Assembly (NCBI GenBank): GCA_001805465.1
Contig: MHGH01000015.1
Coordinates: forward strand, 89,348 to 97,697
Origin: Omnitrophica WOR_2 bacterium RBG_13_41_10
GTDB taxonomy: Bacteria; Omnitrophota; Gorgyraeia; Gygaellales; Profunditerraquicolaceae
Reading direction: 5' to 3'
DNA length: 8,350 nucleotides
The notes beneath the pieces are model-generated. The model had not been told where the DNA came from, did not search any database, and was given only the letters and a program-made list of their open reading frames with translations. Every line of letters starts with the position of its first letter. Position 1 is the first letter of the stretch. The translations under genes and the position numbers were made by a program. Positions 1 through 6,051 of this stretch are shown piece by piece.

Positions 1-87
1 AAGAATACCACCTTAGGTTTTAAAGGGCCTTCAGATAAAGTCAATATTGAATTTGATATCCTCGCCAAAAGAACCTGCAGCATTTAA
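1..87 (+). CDS. C-terminal end of an unrecognised protein (5' partial)
   Basis: Frame 1 is open from the first base for 28 codons and ends in TAA (85-87), followed at once by an in-frame TAG. The peptide contains GFKGPSDKVNIEFDILAKR, an alternating pattern that looks like a terminal beta-strand. It faintly recalls the last strand of YceI-like lipocalin-fold proteins, but 28 residues are too few to assign a family. The double stop and the hairpin with a T-run about 65 bp downstream fit the end of a transcription unit. It is likely a real gene end because the next 60 bp look non-coding, but the product is unknown. Confidence 0.45.
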   Translation, partial: KNTTLGFKGPSDKVNIEFDILAKRTCSI

Positions 88-109
88 TAGTTATGTTGAC
101 TTCTAATTA

Positions 110-138
110 TTGCCTATCAGCTTAATTTTTGATATAAT
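110..138 (+). promoter_or_regulatory. Sigma-70-type promoter upstream of tRNA-Pro and acyP
   Basis: A perfect -10 box TATAAT lies at 133-138. It is preceded, with an ideal 17-bp spacer, by TTGCCT at 110-115, which matches 4 of 6 bases of the -35 consensus. Transcription would start near 145-147. The region is non-coding and A+T-rich. The only downstream gene without another obvious promoter is the tRNA at 216, and there is no room for a promoter between the hairpin (ends about 192) and the tRNA. This is therefore the best candidate to drive tRNA-Pro and probably acyP-ligA. The hairpin just after the start site is odd for that role. Confidence 0.55.
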
Positions 139-152
139 AATTTACTATAAAA

Positions 153-192
153 GGTACCACTGGGAACTTAAATTAGAGGTGGTACCGTTTTT
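153..192 (+). terminator. Hairpin with T-run: intrinsic terminator or attenuator
   Basis: GGTACCAC (153-160) pairs perfectly with GTGGTACC (179-186). The loop is 18 nt, and G plus TTTTT (188-192) follows, which is the shape of a rho-independent terminator. AAAA (149-152) on the left arm would give a T-run when read from the other strand, so it may work in both directions. It could end transcription of the upstream partial gene. However, it lies about 8 nt after the predicted start of the tRNA promoter, so it could instead attenuate or shape the 5' end of the pre-tRNA transcript. The loop is longer than in most terminators. Confidence 0.55.
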
Positions 193-215
193 CCTGCATT
201 TGATAGCTTGAAAAA

Positions 216-290
216 CGGGAAGTGGCTCAGTTTGGCTAGAGCGCTTGCTTCGGGAGCAAGAGGTCGGCGGTTCAAATCCGCCCTTCCCGA
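216..290 (+). tRNA. tRNA-Pro (anticodon CGG)
   Basis: A full cloverleaf can be drawn. The acceptor stem is 216-222 with 283-289, seven perfect pairs starting with C1-G72, and the discriminator is A290. The D stem GCTC/GAGC is 225-228 with 239-242. The anticodon stem CTTGC/GCAAG is 244-248 with 256-260, around the loop TTCGGGA. The variable loop is 5 nt. The T stem is 266-270 with 278-282, and the T loop TTCAAAT is 271-277. The anticodon is CGG at 251-253, read as proline, with G37 next to it as expected for tRNA-Pro; C1-G72 and A73 are also typical of bacterial tRNA-Pro. The CCA end is not encoded (TTG follows), so it must be added after transcription; a nucleotidyltransferase gene lies at 4670-5941. 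The acyP start codon is only 7 nt downstream. Confidence 0.96.
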
Positions 291-297
291 TTGAATT

Positions 298-570
298 ATG
301 AAAAAACAGGTCCATGTTTTTTATTCAGGCAGGGTCCAGGGGGTGGGTTTTCGTTTTACTGCGCAGGATATAGCTAATAATCTAGGCATCCTTGGTTGGG
401 TTAAAAACTTAGGCGACGGCAGAACAGAGATTATCGCAGAAGCAGAAGAAGGTTTGCTGGAACAATTTCTCACCAGGATTAATCAATATTTCCAAGAGTA
501 TATACAGGATCAAGAGATAAAATGGCTTGATGGATCAGGTGAATTCCAGGAATTCAAAATAAAGTTTTAA
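298..570 (+). CDS. acyP: Acylphosphatase
   Basis: This encodes a 90-residue cytosolic enzyme that hydrolyses acyl-phosphate bonds, such as those in carbamoyl or acetyl phosphate. The length is normal for the family. The signature GRVQGVGFR is at residues 11-19, where Arg19 is the phosphate-binding residue, and GWVKN holds the catalytic Asn37. These match Arg23 and Asn41 of the vertebrate enzymes in spacing. The alpha/beta sandwich ends in the usual EFQEFKIKF-type strand. The ATG lies 7 nt after the tRNA and has no visible Shine-Dalgarno sequence; no other start fits, since the family motif begins by residue 5. The ligA ribosome binding site follows the stop codon directly, so acyP and ligA are probably one transcript. 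The physiological substrate cannot be told from sequence. Confidence 0.93.
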   Translation: MKKQVHVFYSGRVQGVGFRFTAQDIANNLGILGWVKNLGDGRTEIIAEAEEGLLEQFLTRINQYFQEYIQDQEIKWLDGSGEFQEFKIKF

Positions 571-576
571 AAGGAG
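571..576 (+). promoter_or_regulatory. Ribosome binding site that selects a TTG start for ligA
   Basis: AAGGAG begins directly after the acyP stop codon and lies 8 nt before TTG (585-587). This is ideal spacing and makes TTG the start of ligA. The resulting N-terminus (MSTDIKKKIESLKEKIRHHD) matches the usual start of bacterial LigA proteins. Confidence 0.8.
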
Positions 577-584
577 AACCAACT

Positions 585-2588
585 TTGTCTACAGATATAA
601 AGAAAAAAATAGAAAGCCTGAAAGAAAAGATCCGCCATCACGATTCCCTGTATTATGTCTTATCCCAGCCCGAGATATCTGATAGAGAATACGATGGTTT
701 AATCAGGGAACTTAGCGATTTAGAGAATAAGTATCCCCAGTTTAAAACCGATGATTCACCCACGGTACGCCTAGAAGGCACAATCTTAGAGGGCTTCCAG
801 ACCATTAAACACAAGCAGAGAATGTTTTCTTTGGATAATACCTACTCTTTTGAGGAATTAAAGGAGTGGGATGAGCGCATACATAGAGGTTTAACAGACA
901 AACAGGTAGTTGAATACGTAGTGGAACTTAAAATCGACGGGCTAAGTGCTAATCTTGCTTATGAAAAAGGCAGATTATCTCAAGGCGCCACGCGCGGCGA
1001 CGGAGAGGCCGGCGAAGATGTGACCCGGAATATAAAAACTATCCGCGCTATACCATTGGTCCTAAGGGAAAAGCCTATTCCCAGTTTTATTGAGATACGC
1101 GGGGAAGTTTATATGGAGACCAAAGATTTTAAGGCCCTAAATAAAGAAAGGGAAAATAATAATGAAGTATTATTTGCTAATCCCCGTAATGCTGCGGCCG
1201 GTTCCTTAAAACTTTTAGACACAGCCCTAGTAGCAAAAAGAAGGCTGAAATTTTTTGCCCATTCCCTAGGGGAACTGAAAAATTTGGATATTACCACACA
1301 ATGGCAATTCTTAGAATTACTTAAAGGCTGGGGGGTACCGGTAAATCCTGTTTCCAAAAAATACCAAAGCCTAAAAGAAGCGATTGCTTATTGTAAGAAC
1401 TGGCAGGAAAAAAGAGAAACACTTCCCTATCAGATTGACGGAATAGTAATAAAGGTAAATTCTTTATTACAGCAGCAAAGGTTAGGGTTTACTTTAAAGA
1501 GCCCTCGTTGGGCTGTGGCTTATAAATTCCCTGCACGTCAGGCCACTACCGAAGTTTTGAAAGTCAATATGCAAGTAGGCCGCACCGGAGTGATTACGCC
1601 GGTAGCTAAACTTAAGCCAGTTGAATGCGGCGGAGTGATTATTAAACACGCTACCCTGCATAATTTTGATGAAATCAAACGCCTAAATCTAAAGCAGGGT
1701 GATAGGGTATTAATTGAGCGGGCAGGAGAAGTGATACCCAAGGTTATTAAGGTAGTTAAAGCGGCACAGCATGGTATTAGAATAGAAATCCCCAAAAAAT
1801 GCCCGGCTTGTTCAGGTAAAGTGATAAAAGAAAAAGAAGAAGACGTAGCCTATCGTTGTATAAACCCCTCTTGCCCGGCACAGCTGGAGCGGGGCTTGGC
1901 CCATTTTGCATCCAGAGAAGCCATGGATATCGAAGGGATGGGAGATGTAGTAGTTGAGCAACTTGTAAATAAGGGCCTGATAAAAGATTTTGCCGATATT
2001 TATTTTTTAAAAAAGGGGAATTTATTGACTTTGGAATTATTTAAAGAAAAAAAGGCCCAGAATCTTCTGGATGCGATAGAAAAAAGCAGGCATCAATCTT
2101 TATCCCGCCTTGTTTATGGCTTAGGCATAAGGCACGTAGGAGAAAAGGCAGCTTATGTGTTGGCGCAACATTTCAGAAACCTTGATAATATAATGAAAGC
2201 TCACCTTGCAGATTTTGACGCTATTTACGAAGTGGGGTCGGTGATGGCGGAGTCTACCACAGATTTTTTTAGACATCCCAGTACCATACGCTTGGTCAAA
2301 AAACTTAAAGAAGCAGGGTTAAATTTACAAGAAGAAACCGCCTCAATAAAAAAATCAATTTTAAACGGAAAATCCGTTGTTTTTACCGGAGAACTTCAAG
2401 ATTTCAGCCGCCTAGAAGCTAAAAAATTGGTGCGTCAATACGCAGGCAATGTTTCATCTAGTGTAAGTGAGAATACAGATTTCTTGGTGGTAGGAGAAAA
2501 TCCCGGTTCTAAATATGATAAGGCCAAAAAGTTAGGGATAAAAATTATTGATGAGAAAGAATTTTCCCGCCTGATAGGTTCTAAATAA
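585..2588 (+). CDS. ligA: NAD+-dependent DNA ligase
   Basis: This seals nicks in duplex DNA during replication and repair, using NAD+ as the AMP donor. The 667 residues are the usual full length. Domain Ia (about 1-70) carries the NMN-binding pattern HHDSLYYV and ISDREYDGLI. The adenylation domain has the nucleotide-accepting Lys116 in KIDG (116-119), TRGDGEAGEDVT, and the later IDGIVIKV. The OB fold contains VGRTGVITPVA, HATLHN and GEVIPKV. A four-cysteine zinc finger uses Cys406, Cys409, Cys425 and Cys430. Helix-hairpin-helix repeats follow, including YGLGIRHVGE near 511-520. A C-terminal BRCT domain (about 593-667) has VVFTGEL and FLVVGENPGSKYDKA. All key residues are present. It starts at TTG behind a strong ribosome binding site and follows acyP by 14 nt. 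The pairing with acyP looks like chance co-transcription and not a shared pathway. Confidence 0.98.
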   Translation: MSTDIKKKIESLKEKIRHHDSLYYVLSQPEISDREYDGLIRELSDLENKYPQFKTDDSPTVRLEGTILEGFQTIKHKQRMFSLDNTYSFEELKEWDERIHRGLTDKQVVEYVVELKIDGLSANLAYEKGRLSQGATRGDGEAGEDVTRNIKTIRAIPLVLREKPIPSFIEIRGEVYMETKDFKALNKERENNNEVLFANPRNAAAGSLKLLDTALVAKRRLKFFAHSLGELKNLDITTQWQFLELLKGWGVPVNPVSKKYQSLKEAIAYCKNWQEKRETLPYQIDGIVIKVNSLLQQQRLGFTLKSPRWAVAYKFPARQATTEVLKVNMQVGRTGVITPVAKLKPVECGGVIIKHATLHNFDEIKRLNLKQGDRVLIERAGEVIPKVIKVVKAAQHGIRIEIPKKCPACSGKVIKEKEEDVAYRCINPSCPAQLERGLAHFASREAMDIEGMGDVVVEQLVNKGLIKDFADIYFLKKGNLLTLELFKEKKAQNLLDAIEKSRHQSLSRLVYGLGIRHVGEKAAYVLAQHFRNLDNIMKAHLADFDAIYEVGSVMAESTTDFFRHPSTIRLVKKLKEAGLNLQEETASIKKSILNGKSVVFTGELQDFSRLEAKKLVRQYAGNVSSSVSENTDFLVVGENPGSKYDKAKKLGIKIIDEKEFSRLIGSK

Positions 2589-2626
2589 GGGCGGGATCTT
2601 GCCTTCTATTAAATAGCTTAGCGGGA

Positions 2627-2632
2627 AAGGAG
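2627..2632 (+). promoter_or_regulatory. Ribosome binding site deciding the lipoprotein start
   Basis: AAGGAG lies 8 nt before ATG 2641-2643. This good match and spacing fixes the start directly in front of the heptamer repeat, so the repeat is translated and is not leader sequence. The preceding 38 bp after the ligA stop show no clear terminator or promoter, so read-through from ligA is likely. Confidence 0.75.
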
Positions 2633-2640
2633 ACAATTAA

Positions 2641-3159
2641 ATGAAATTCCAAATTCCAAATTCCAAATTCCAAAATATTGTATTTTTTAGCTTATGTTTT
2701 GCATTGCTGATAAATCTTTTGGGTTGCGATGCCTTTGTGCGTAAATTTACCCGCAGGCCTAAAAAAGAAAATCTTCCGGTAGAAGAGATGGTAGTTGCCC
2801 CCGAAGAGTACATAGCGCCGCAGATAACCAAGGAGGAATTATATCGTCAGTACTTGTTATACTGGAAATCCTGGCATGATGAACTGATAAATTCGCTACA
2901 TAAAGGCGCCAGCTACAAGAAACAAATCGAATGTGTAGATGAGGCTATAAAAAACTTAGAGCAGCTTAGGCCATTATTGAAAGAAGAAAAAATAAAAATA
3001 CTGGATACCAGCATCAGCCAGATGCAGGATTTAAGAGCGGCAATAGCTAGGGATGTTTATGGCAATGATGTGGATACAAACCGTAGCGCTGCGGAAAATA
3101 TTAAAAGGAATATATTAAGGGATCTTTCTTATCGCAAGATGAAAGATTATCTGGCATGA
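2641..3159 (+). CDS. Small lipoprotein of unknown function
   Basis: I do not recognise this 172-residue protein. Its N-terminus is a lipoprotein signal peptide: lysines at 2 and 9, a hydrophobic stretch (about 12-26), and the lipobox LLGC with the lipidated cysteine at residue 29. Asp30 follows the cysteine; in enterobacteria Asp at +2 keeps lipoproteins in the inner membrane, but that rule may not hold here. A basic stretch (VRKFTRRPKK) and a Pro/Glu-rich linker follow (to about 60). The rest is charged and probably helical, with Tyr/Trp-rich YRQYLLYWKSWHDEL near 68-82 and leucine-spaced segments that could form a helical hairpin. The first codons are made of a tandem heptamer repeat. The stop overlaps the next start (ATGA), which suggests translational coupling to the hydrolase gene. 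A structural or envelope-associated role is only a guess. Confidence 0.85.
   Translation: MKFQIPNSKFQNIVFFSLCFALLINLLGCDAFVRKFTRRPKKENLPVEEMVVAPEEYIAPQITKEELYRQYLLYWKSWHDELINSLHKGASYKKQIECVDEAIKNLEQLRPLLKEEKIKILDTSISQMQDLRAAIARDVYGNDVDTNRSAAENIKRNILRDLSYRKMKDYLA
2644..2671 (+). repeat. Four perfect tandem copies of the heptamer AAATTCC
   Basis: Units at 2644-2650, 2651-2657, 2658-2664 and 2665-2671 are identical and are followed by AAAATATTG. The tract begins directly after the start codon of the lipoprotein gene and encodes KFQIPNS plus the start of a second cycle. Because 7 is not a multiple of 3, gain or loss of one unit shifts the frame. Both alternative frames meet a stop within about 50 bases of the tract (TGA or TAG), ahead of or close to the lipobox. 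Short heptamer tandem repeats of this type also occur as dispersed non-coding sequences in some bacteria, so it may be an insertion that became the coding 5' end. Confidence 0.9.
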
Positions 3160-3776
3160 TATTTGAGGCTATTTGTGTGGGCCCTATGCAGGTAAATTGC
3201 TATATTCTAGCAGAGGAAAAAAAATCACCTGCCATAATTATTGACCCGGGAGAAGAAGAAAAGAAGATTAGGAAAATTTTAGAGAAACACAAGCTAGAGC
3301 CAGCTTTTATTATTAATACACACGGTCATATTGACCATATAGGCTGTGATGATAAATTCAATGTTGGGGTATATATCCATGAGGATGACTTGGTGTTATT
3401 GAAAGACCCTCATCTTAATCTTTCCGCTATGTTTGCTTTGCCTTACCGGGTTAGTTCCCAGGTAAATACCTTAAAAGACAAAGAGAATCTTAATCTTGGA
3501 AAAATACGTTTAGAAGTAATGCATACTCCCGGGCATACACCAGGCGGAATTTGCCTCTATATGGTTAGCCCTGAGGATAAAATTCTTTTTAGCGGAGATA
3601 CCCTATTTTATCATAGTATCGGCAGGACCGATATGCAAGGAGCCGATGAAAACGCACTCATTGATTCTATCAATAAGAAGCTTCTTAAGCTTTCAGATGA
3701 CACTGTAATTTATCCCGGCCACGGACCATCTTCAACTATCAAAGAAGAAAGACTACACAATCCGTATCTAAATTAG
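3156..3776 (+). CDS. Metallo-beta-lactamase-fold hydrolase, glyoxalase-II-like (YcbL type)
   Basis: This is a 206-residue cytosolic metal-dependent hydrolase. It opens with CVGPMQVNCYIL, typical of the small hydroxyacylglutathione-hydrolase-like group. The metal-binding motif THGHIDH is at 55-61 (His56, His58, Asp60, His61). Further ligands are His127 in TPGHTPGG, Asp148 in SGDTLF and His189 in PGHG. All ligands of a binuclear site are present. The length matches YcbL-like proteins and is shorter than true glyoxalase II (about 250), because the C-terminal helical domain that binds glutathione is absent. The natural substrate is therefore uncertain; a thioester of glutathione or another thiol is possible. 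It overlaps the lipoprotein stop by 4 nt and has no clear ribosome binding site of its own. xerD starts 2 nt after it. Confidence 0.93.
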   Translation: MIFEAICVGPMQVNCYILAEEKKSPAIIIDPGEEEKKIRKILEKHKLEPAFIINTHGHIDHIGCDDKFNVGVYIHEDDLVLLKDPHLNLSAMFALPYRVSSQVNTLKDKENLNLGKIRLEVMHTPGHTPGGICLYMVSPEDKILFSGDTLFYHSIGRTDMQGADENALIDSINKKLLKLSDDTVIYPGHGPSSTIKEERLHNPYLN

Positions 3777-3778
3777 AG

Positions 3779-4666
3779 ATGAAAGAATTTATAGATACCT
3801 TTTTGAATTACCTTTCGGTAGAACGTGGCTTGGCACGCAATACCATTATTTCCTATCATAAAGATTTGGATGTATTTGTAGATTTTCTAAATAGGCACCA
3901 TATCGATACACTCTCTAAAACGACTAAAAATGAAGTGATAAATTTTATGCTTTATCAAAAAGATAAGGGCCTGGCGGCAAATTCTATTGCCCGGCATTTA
4001 GCCGCGATAAAAGTATTCTATAGATTTTTGGTGAGGGAAAGGATTTTAAGCAGCGATCCTACCAGCCTGATAGATTCCCCGAAATTATGGAAAAAGGTCC
4101 CTCAGGTTCTTTCTTTAAATGAAGTAGATGCCTTATTGGCCCAACCTAATATCCGGGATAGGCAAGGCATAAGAGATAAGGCGATCTTAGAGACTATTTA
4201 TGCTACCGGAATGCGGGTATCAGAGGAGGCGAATCTAAGAATAGCCAATGTTAACTTAGATATCGGTTTTTTGCGTTGTATCGGCAAGGGTAATAAAGAA
4301 CGAGTTATCCCCTTAGGTAAAAAAGCCGTAAGCAGTATTACTAGATACATACAACAAAGCCGGCCTAAGCTATTAAAAGGAAAAGATTCGGAATTTTTAT
4401 TTTTGAATCGTTCCGGTAAAAGAATTTCTAGGCAATCATTGTGGAAATTGATAAAAAAATATGCCCGGTCCGCGCGCATTAAAAAACCCATCCGGCCGCA
4501 TATCTTAAGGCATTCTTTTGCCACCCATTTATTAGAGAGGGGTGCGGACTTGCGTTCGGTCCAAGAAATGCTGGGCCACGCTAATATCTCTACTACGCAA
4601 ATTTATACGCATATAAATAAAGATAGGCTGAAAACCATACATAAGATGTTTCATCCGAGACCTTAA
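3779..4666 (+). CDS. xerD: Tyrosine recombinase XerD/XerC
   Basis: This 295-residue site-specific recombinase probably resolves chromosome dimers at a dif site with a partner or alone. The N-terminal SAM-like core-binding domain (about 1-90) begins FIDTFLNYLSVERGLARNTI, as in XerD. The catalytic domain has all six expected residues: Arg146 (TGMRVSE), Lys170 (GKGNKER), His241 and Arg244 (HILRHSFATH), His267 (LGHANI), and the nucleophile Tyr276 (TQIYTH). The spacing follows E. coli XerD (Arg148, Lys172, His244, Arg247, His270, Tyr279). Full length and a housekeeping setting argue against a phage or integron integrase. XerC and XerD are hard to separate without a tree, and the symbol is the better guess. 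It starts 2 nt after the hydrolase stop with only weak ribosome-binding potential, which suggests coupling. No dif-like site was seen in the window. Confidence 0.95.
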   Translation: MKEFIDTFLNYLSVERGLARNTIISYHKDLDVFVDFLNRHHIDTLSKTTKNEVINFMLYQKDKGLAANSIARHLAAIKVFYRFLVRERILSSDPTSLIDSPKLWKKVPQVLSLNEVDALLAQPNIRDRQGIRDKAILETIYATGMRVSEEANLRIANVNLDIGFLRCIGKGNKERVIPLGKKAVSSITRYIQQSRPKLLKGKDSEFLFLNRSGKRISRQSLWKLIKKYARSARIKKPIRPHILRHSFATHLLERGADLRSVQEMLGHANISTTQIYTHINKDRLKTIHKMFHPRP

Positions 4667-4669
4667 AAA

Positions 4670-5941
4670 ATGAAAAATTATCTAAACGGTCTAAATAGAG
4701 AGTTAAAACAATTAATATTATTAGCCCAAAGCATAGCCCTAGAACAGGGTATTTCTGCTTATTTAGTAGGAGGCTTTGTGCGCGACCTTATTTTAAAGGC
4801 AAAAAATTTAGATTTAGATATCGTTGTAGAAGGAAACGGCATAAAATTTGCAGAAGAATTTTCCTGTAGGCTTGGTGCCAAGCTTATTCGGCATAAAAGA
4901 TTCGCTACGGCAACCCTCATTTTAAGATCCGGAATAAAATTAGATATCGCCTCAGCCAGAAAAGAGTTTTACCCAAAACCCGCGGCTTTACCGCAAGTTA
5001 TACCCGGAAACTTAAGAGACGATTCATACCGTCGGGATTTTTCTATAAATGCCATGGCTATAGGCTTGTCCGGAAAAGATGCAGGAAGGCTTATAGATTA
5101 TTTTCATGGTCAAGAGGACTTAAGAAGCAAAAAAATACGCATACTACACAGCCTTAGTTTTATCGATGATCCCACGCGTATATTGCGGGCTATCCGTTTT
5201 GAACAAAGATACAATTTTAAGATAGAGCCCGATACCTTAAAAAATTTAAAAAAAGCCGCCAGGCTTAAGATGTTGGAAAAAACAGAGCCGCAAAGATTGC
5301 GCGATGAATTAATTCCCGTATTAAAAGAGAAAACGGTATTAAAACAGATTAAACGCTTAAGAGAATTAGTAGGATTTGCTTTTATAAATAAGCGCCTTTT
5401 GTTATCGCCAAAAAACCGCGTATTATTCAAGGCTGCCGAAAGCCAGATTAACTGGTTTAAAAAAACCTACCCCAAGCGTAGAGGCCTCGATAGTTGGCTT
5501 ATTTATTTTATGGCGCTCTTGGACTCTTTAGCCACCAGAGATATAAAATCAGTATGTAGGCGCTTTGCTTTTCGTAAAGGAGAGGCCAAAAGAATATTGA
5601 ATTATAAACAAAGCAACCGCGTTATTATGGGAGAGCTTCATCGTTCCCAGGTTAAGCCGGCAAAGATTTTTTCTTTATTAGAACCCTTAAGTTACGAAGC
5701 TATTCTTTTGATTAAAGCAAAATCTAAAGATAAAAAGATAAATAAATATATTGCCGACTTTTTCAAGATTTATAACGGCATGTGTATTTCTGTTTCAGGA
5801 GATGATCTACGTAAGTTAGGAATTCTTCCAGGCCCATATTACCAGGGGATCTTTGCTAAAATCCTCCAGGCCAAGCTCAACGGAAAAATTAGTACCAAAG
5901 AACAAGAGCTGGCTTTTATTAAAAAAATATACAGGTATTAA
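4670..5941 (+). CDS. cca: Class II tRNA nucleotidyltransferase (CCA-, CC- or A-adding)
   Basis: This 423-residue enzyme belongs to the bacterial CCA-adding/poly(A) polymerase family and most likely completes tRNA 3' ends. The nucleotidyltransferase head has YLVGGFVRDLIL (31-42), the metal-binding aspartates 48 and 50 in LDLDIVVEG, and Asp92 in KLDIAS. RRDFSINAMA (121-130) and DDPTRILRAIRF (166-177) follow, then EPQRLRDEL as the likely base-recognition helix. The C-terminal part is helical, has no HD-phosphatase motif, and ends with a conserved-looking segment (SGDDLRKLGILPGPYYQGIF) seen in enzymes of this group. VVEGNGIKFAEEF recalls the A-adding enzymes that in some bacteria are fused to DHH and CBS domains; here those domains are absent. 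Whether it adds CCA, only CC or only A cannot be settled by eye. The tRNA in this window lacks CCA and would be a substrate. It starts 3 nt after xerD. Confidence 0.92.
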   Translation: MKNYLNGLNRELKQLILLAQSIALEQGISAYLVGGFVRDLILKAKNLDLDIVVEGNGIKFAEEFSCRLGAKLIRHKRFATATLILRSGIKLDIASARKEFYPKPAALPQVIPGNLRDDSYRRDFSINAMAIGLSGKDAGRLIDYFHGQEDLRSKKIRILHSLSFIDDPTRILRAIRFEQRYNFKIEPDTLKNLKKAARLKMLEKTEPQRLRDELIPVLKEKTVLKQIKRLRELVGFAFINKRLLLSPKNRVLFKAAESQINWFKKTYPKRRGLDSWLIYFMALLDSLATRDIKSVCRRFAFRKGEAKRILNYKQSNRVIMGELHRSQVKPAKIFSLLEPLSYEAILLIKAKSKDKKINKYIADFFKIYNGMCISVSGDDLRKLGILPGPYYQGIFAKILQAKLNGKISTKEQELAFIKKIYRY

Positions 5942-6051
5942 ATGACGGTAGGAATTTTGCAATATTAATAGCACCTTGTCAAATATAGTTAGTTTTATCG
6001 AAGGTTATAGCGGCATACAATTAATTGATTATGAAATGGAGTTGATCTAAT
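5942..6051 (+). other. 110-bp gap between transcription-unit halves, with rbfA leader
   Basis: This is the largest break between genes from the lipoprotein to nrnA. TTGTCA (5976-5981) and TATAGT (5984-5989) or TATAGC (6006-6011) look like promoter boxes, but none are spaced well (no pair near 17 bp), so a promoter is only possible. GGAG at 6038-6041 is the rbfA ribosome binding site, 10 nt before ATG 6052. I see no terminator hairpin. Confidence 0.35.

Noticed and set aside
153..187. Resemblance of GAGGTGGTACCG to the T-box riboswitch motif before the hairpin's T-run
   Set aside because: A T-box leader needs a specifier stem and about 150-200 nt upstream. Only about 30 nt separate the predicted transcript start from this motif, and the upstream DNA is the end of a gene. 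The downstream gene is also a tRNA, not a synthetase.
541..555. Inverted repeat GAATTCC-A-GGAATTC near the acyP end
   Set aside because: It lies wholly within coding sequence for a normal acylphosphatase C-terminus (EFQEF) and is followed by no T-run, so it is explained by codons.
2637..2831. Minus-strand frame ending in NLEFGIWNFI
   Set aside because: The peptide is simply the complement of the AAATTCC repeat, and the frame is antisense to the lipoprotein gene, which has a good start and signal peptide.
3674..3687. Perfect 14-bp palindrome TAAGAAGCTTCTTA
   Set aside because: It encodes the KKLL part of a conserved helix in the hydrolase. A palindrome of this size in A+T-rich coding DNA is likely chance, and no second copy was noticed.
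3779..4666. Mobile-element integrase or integron as the source of the tyrosine recombinase
   Set aside because: Length, N-terminal domain and spacing of all catalytic residues fit the chromosomal XerD/XerC group, and there are no attachment sites, cargo genes or phage genes nearby.
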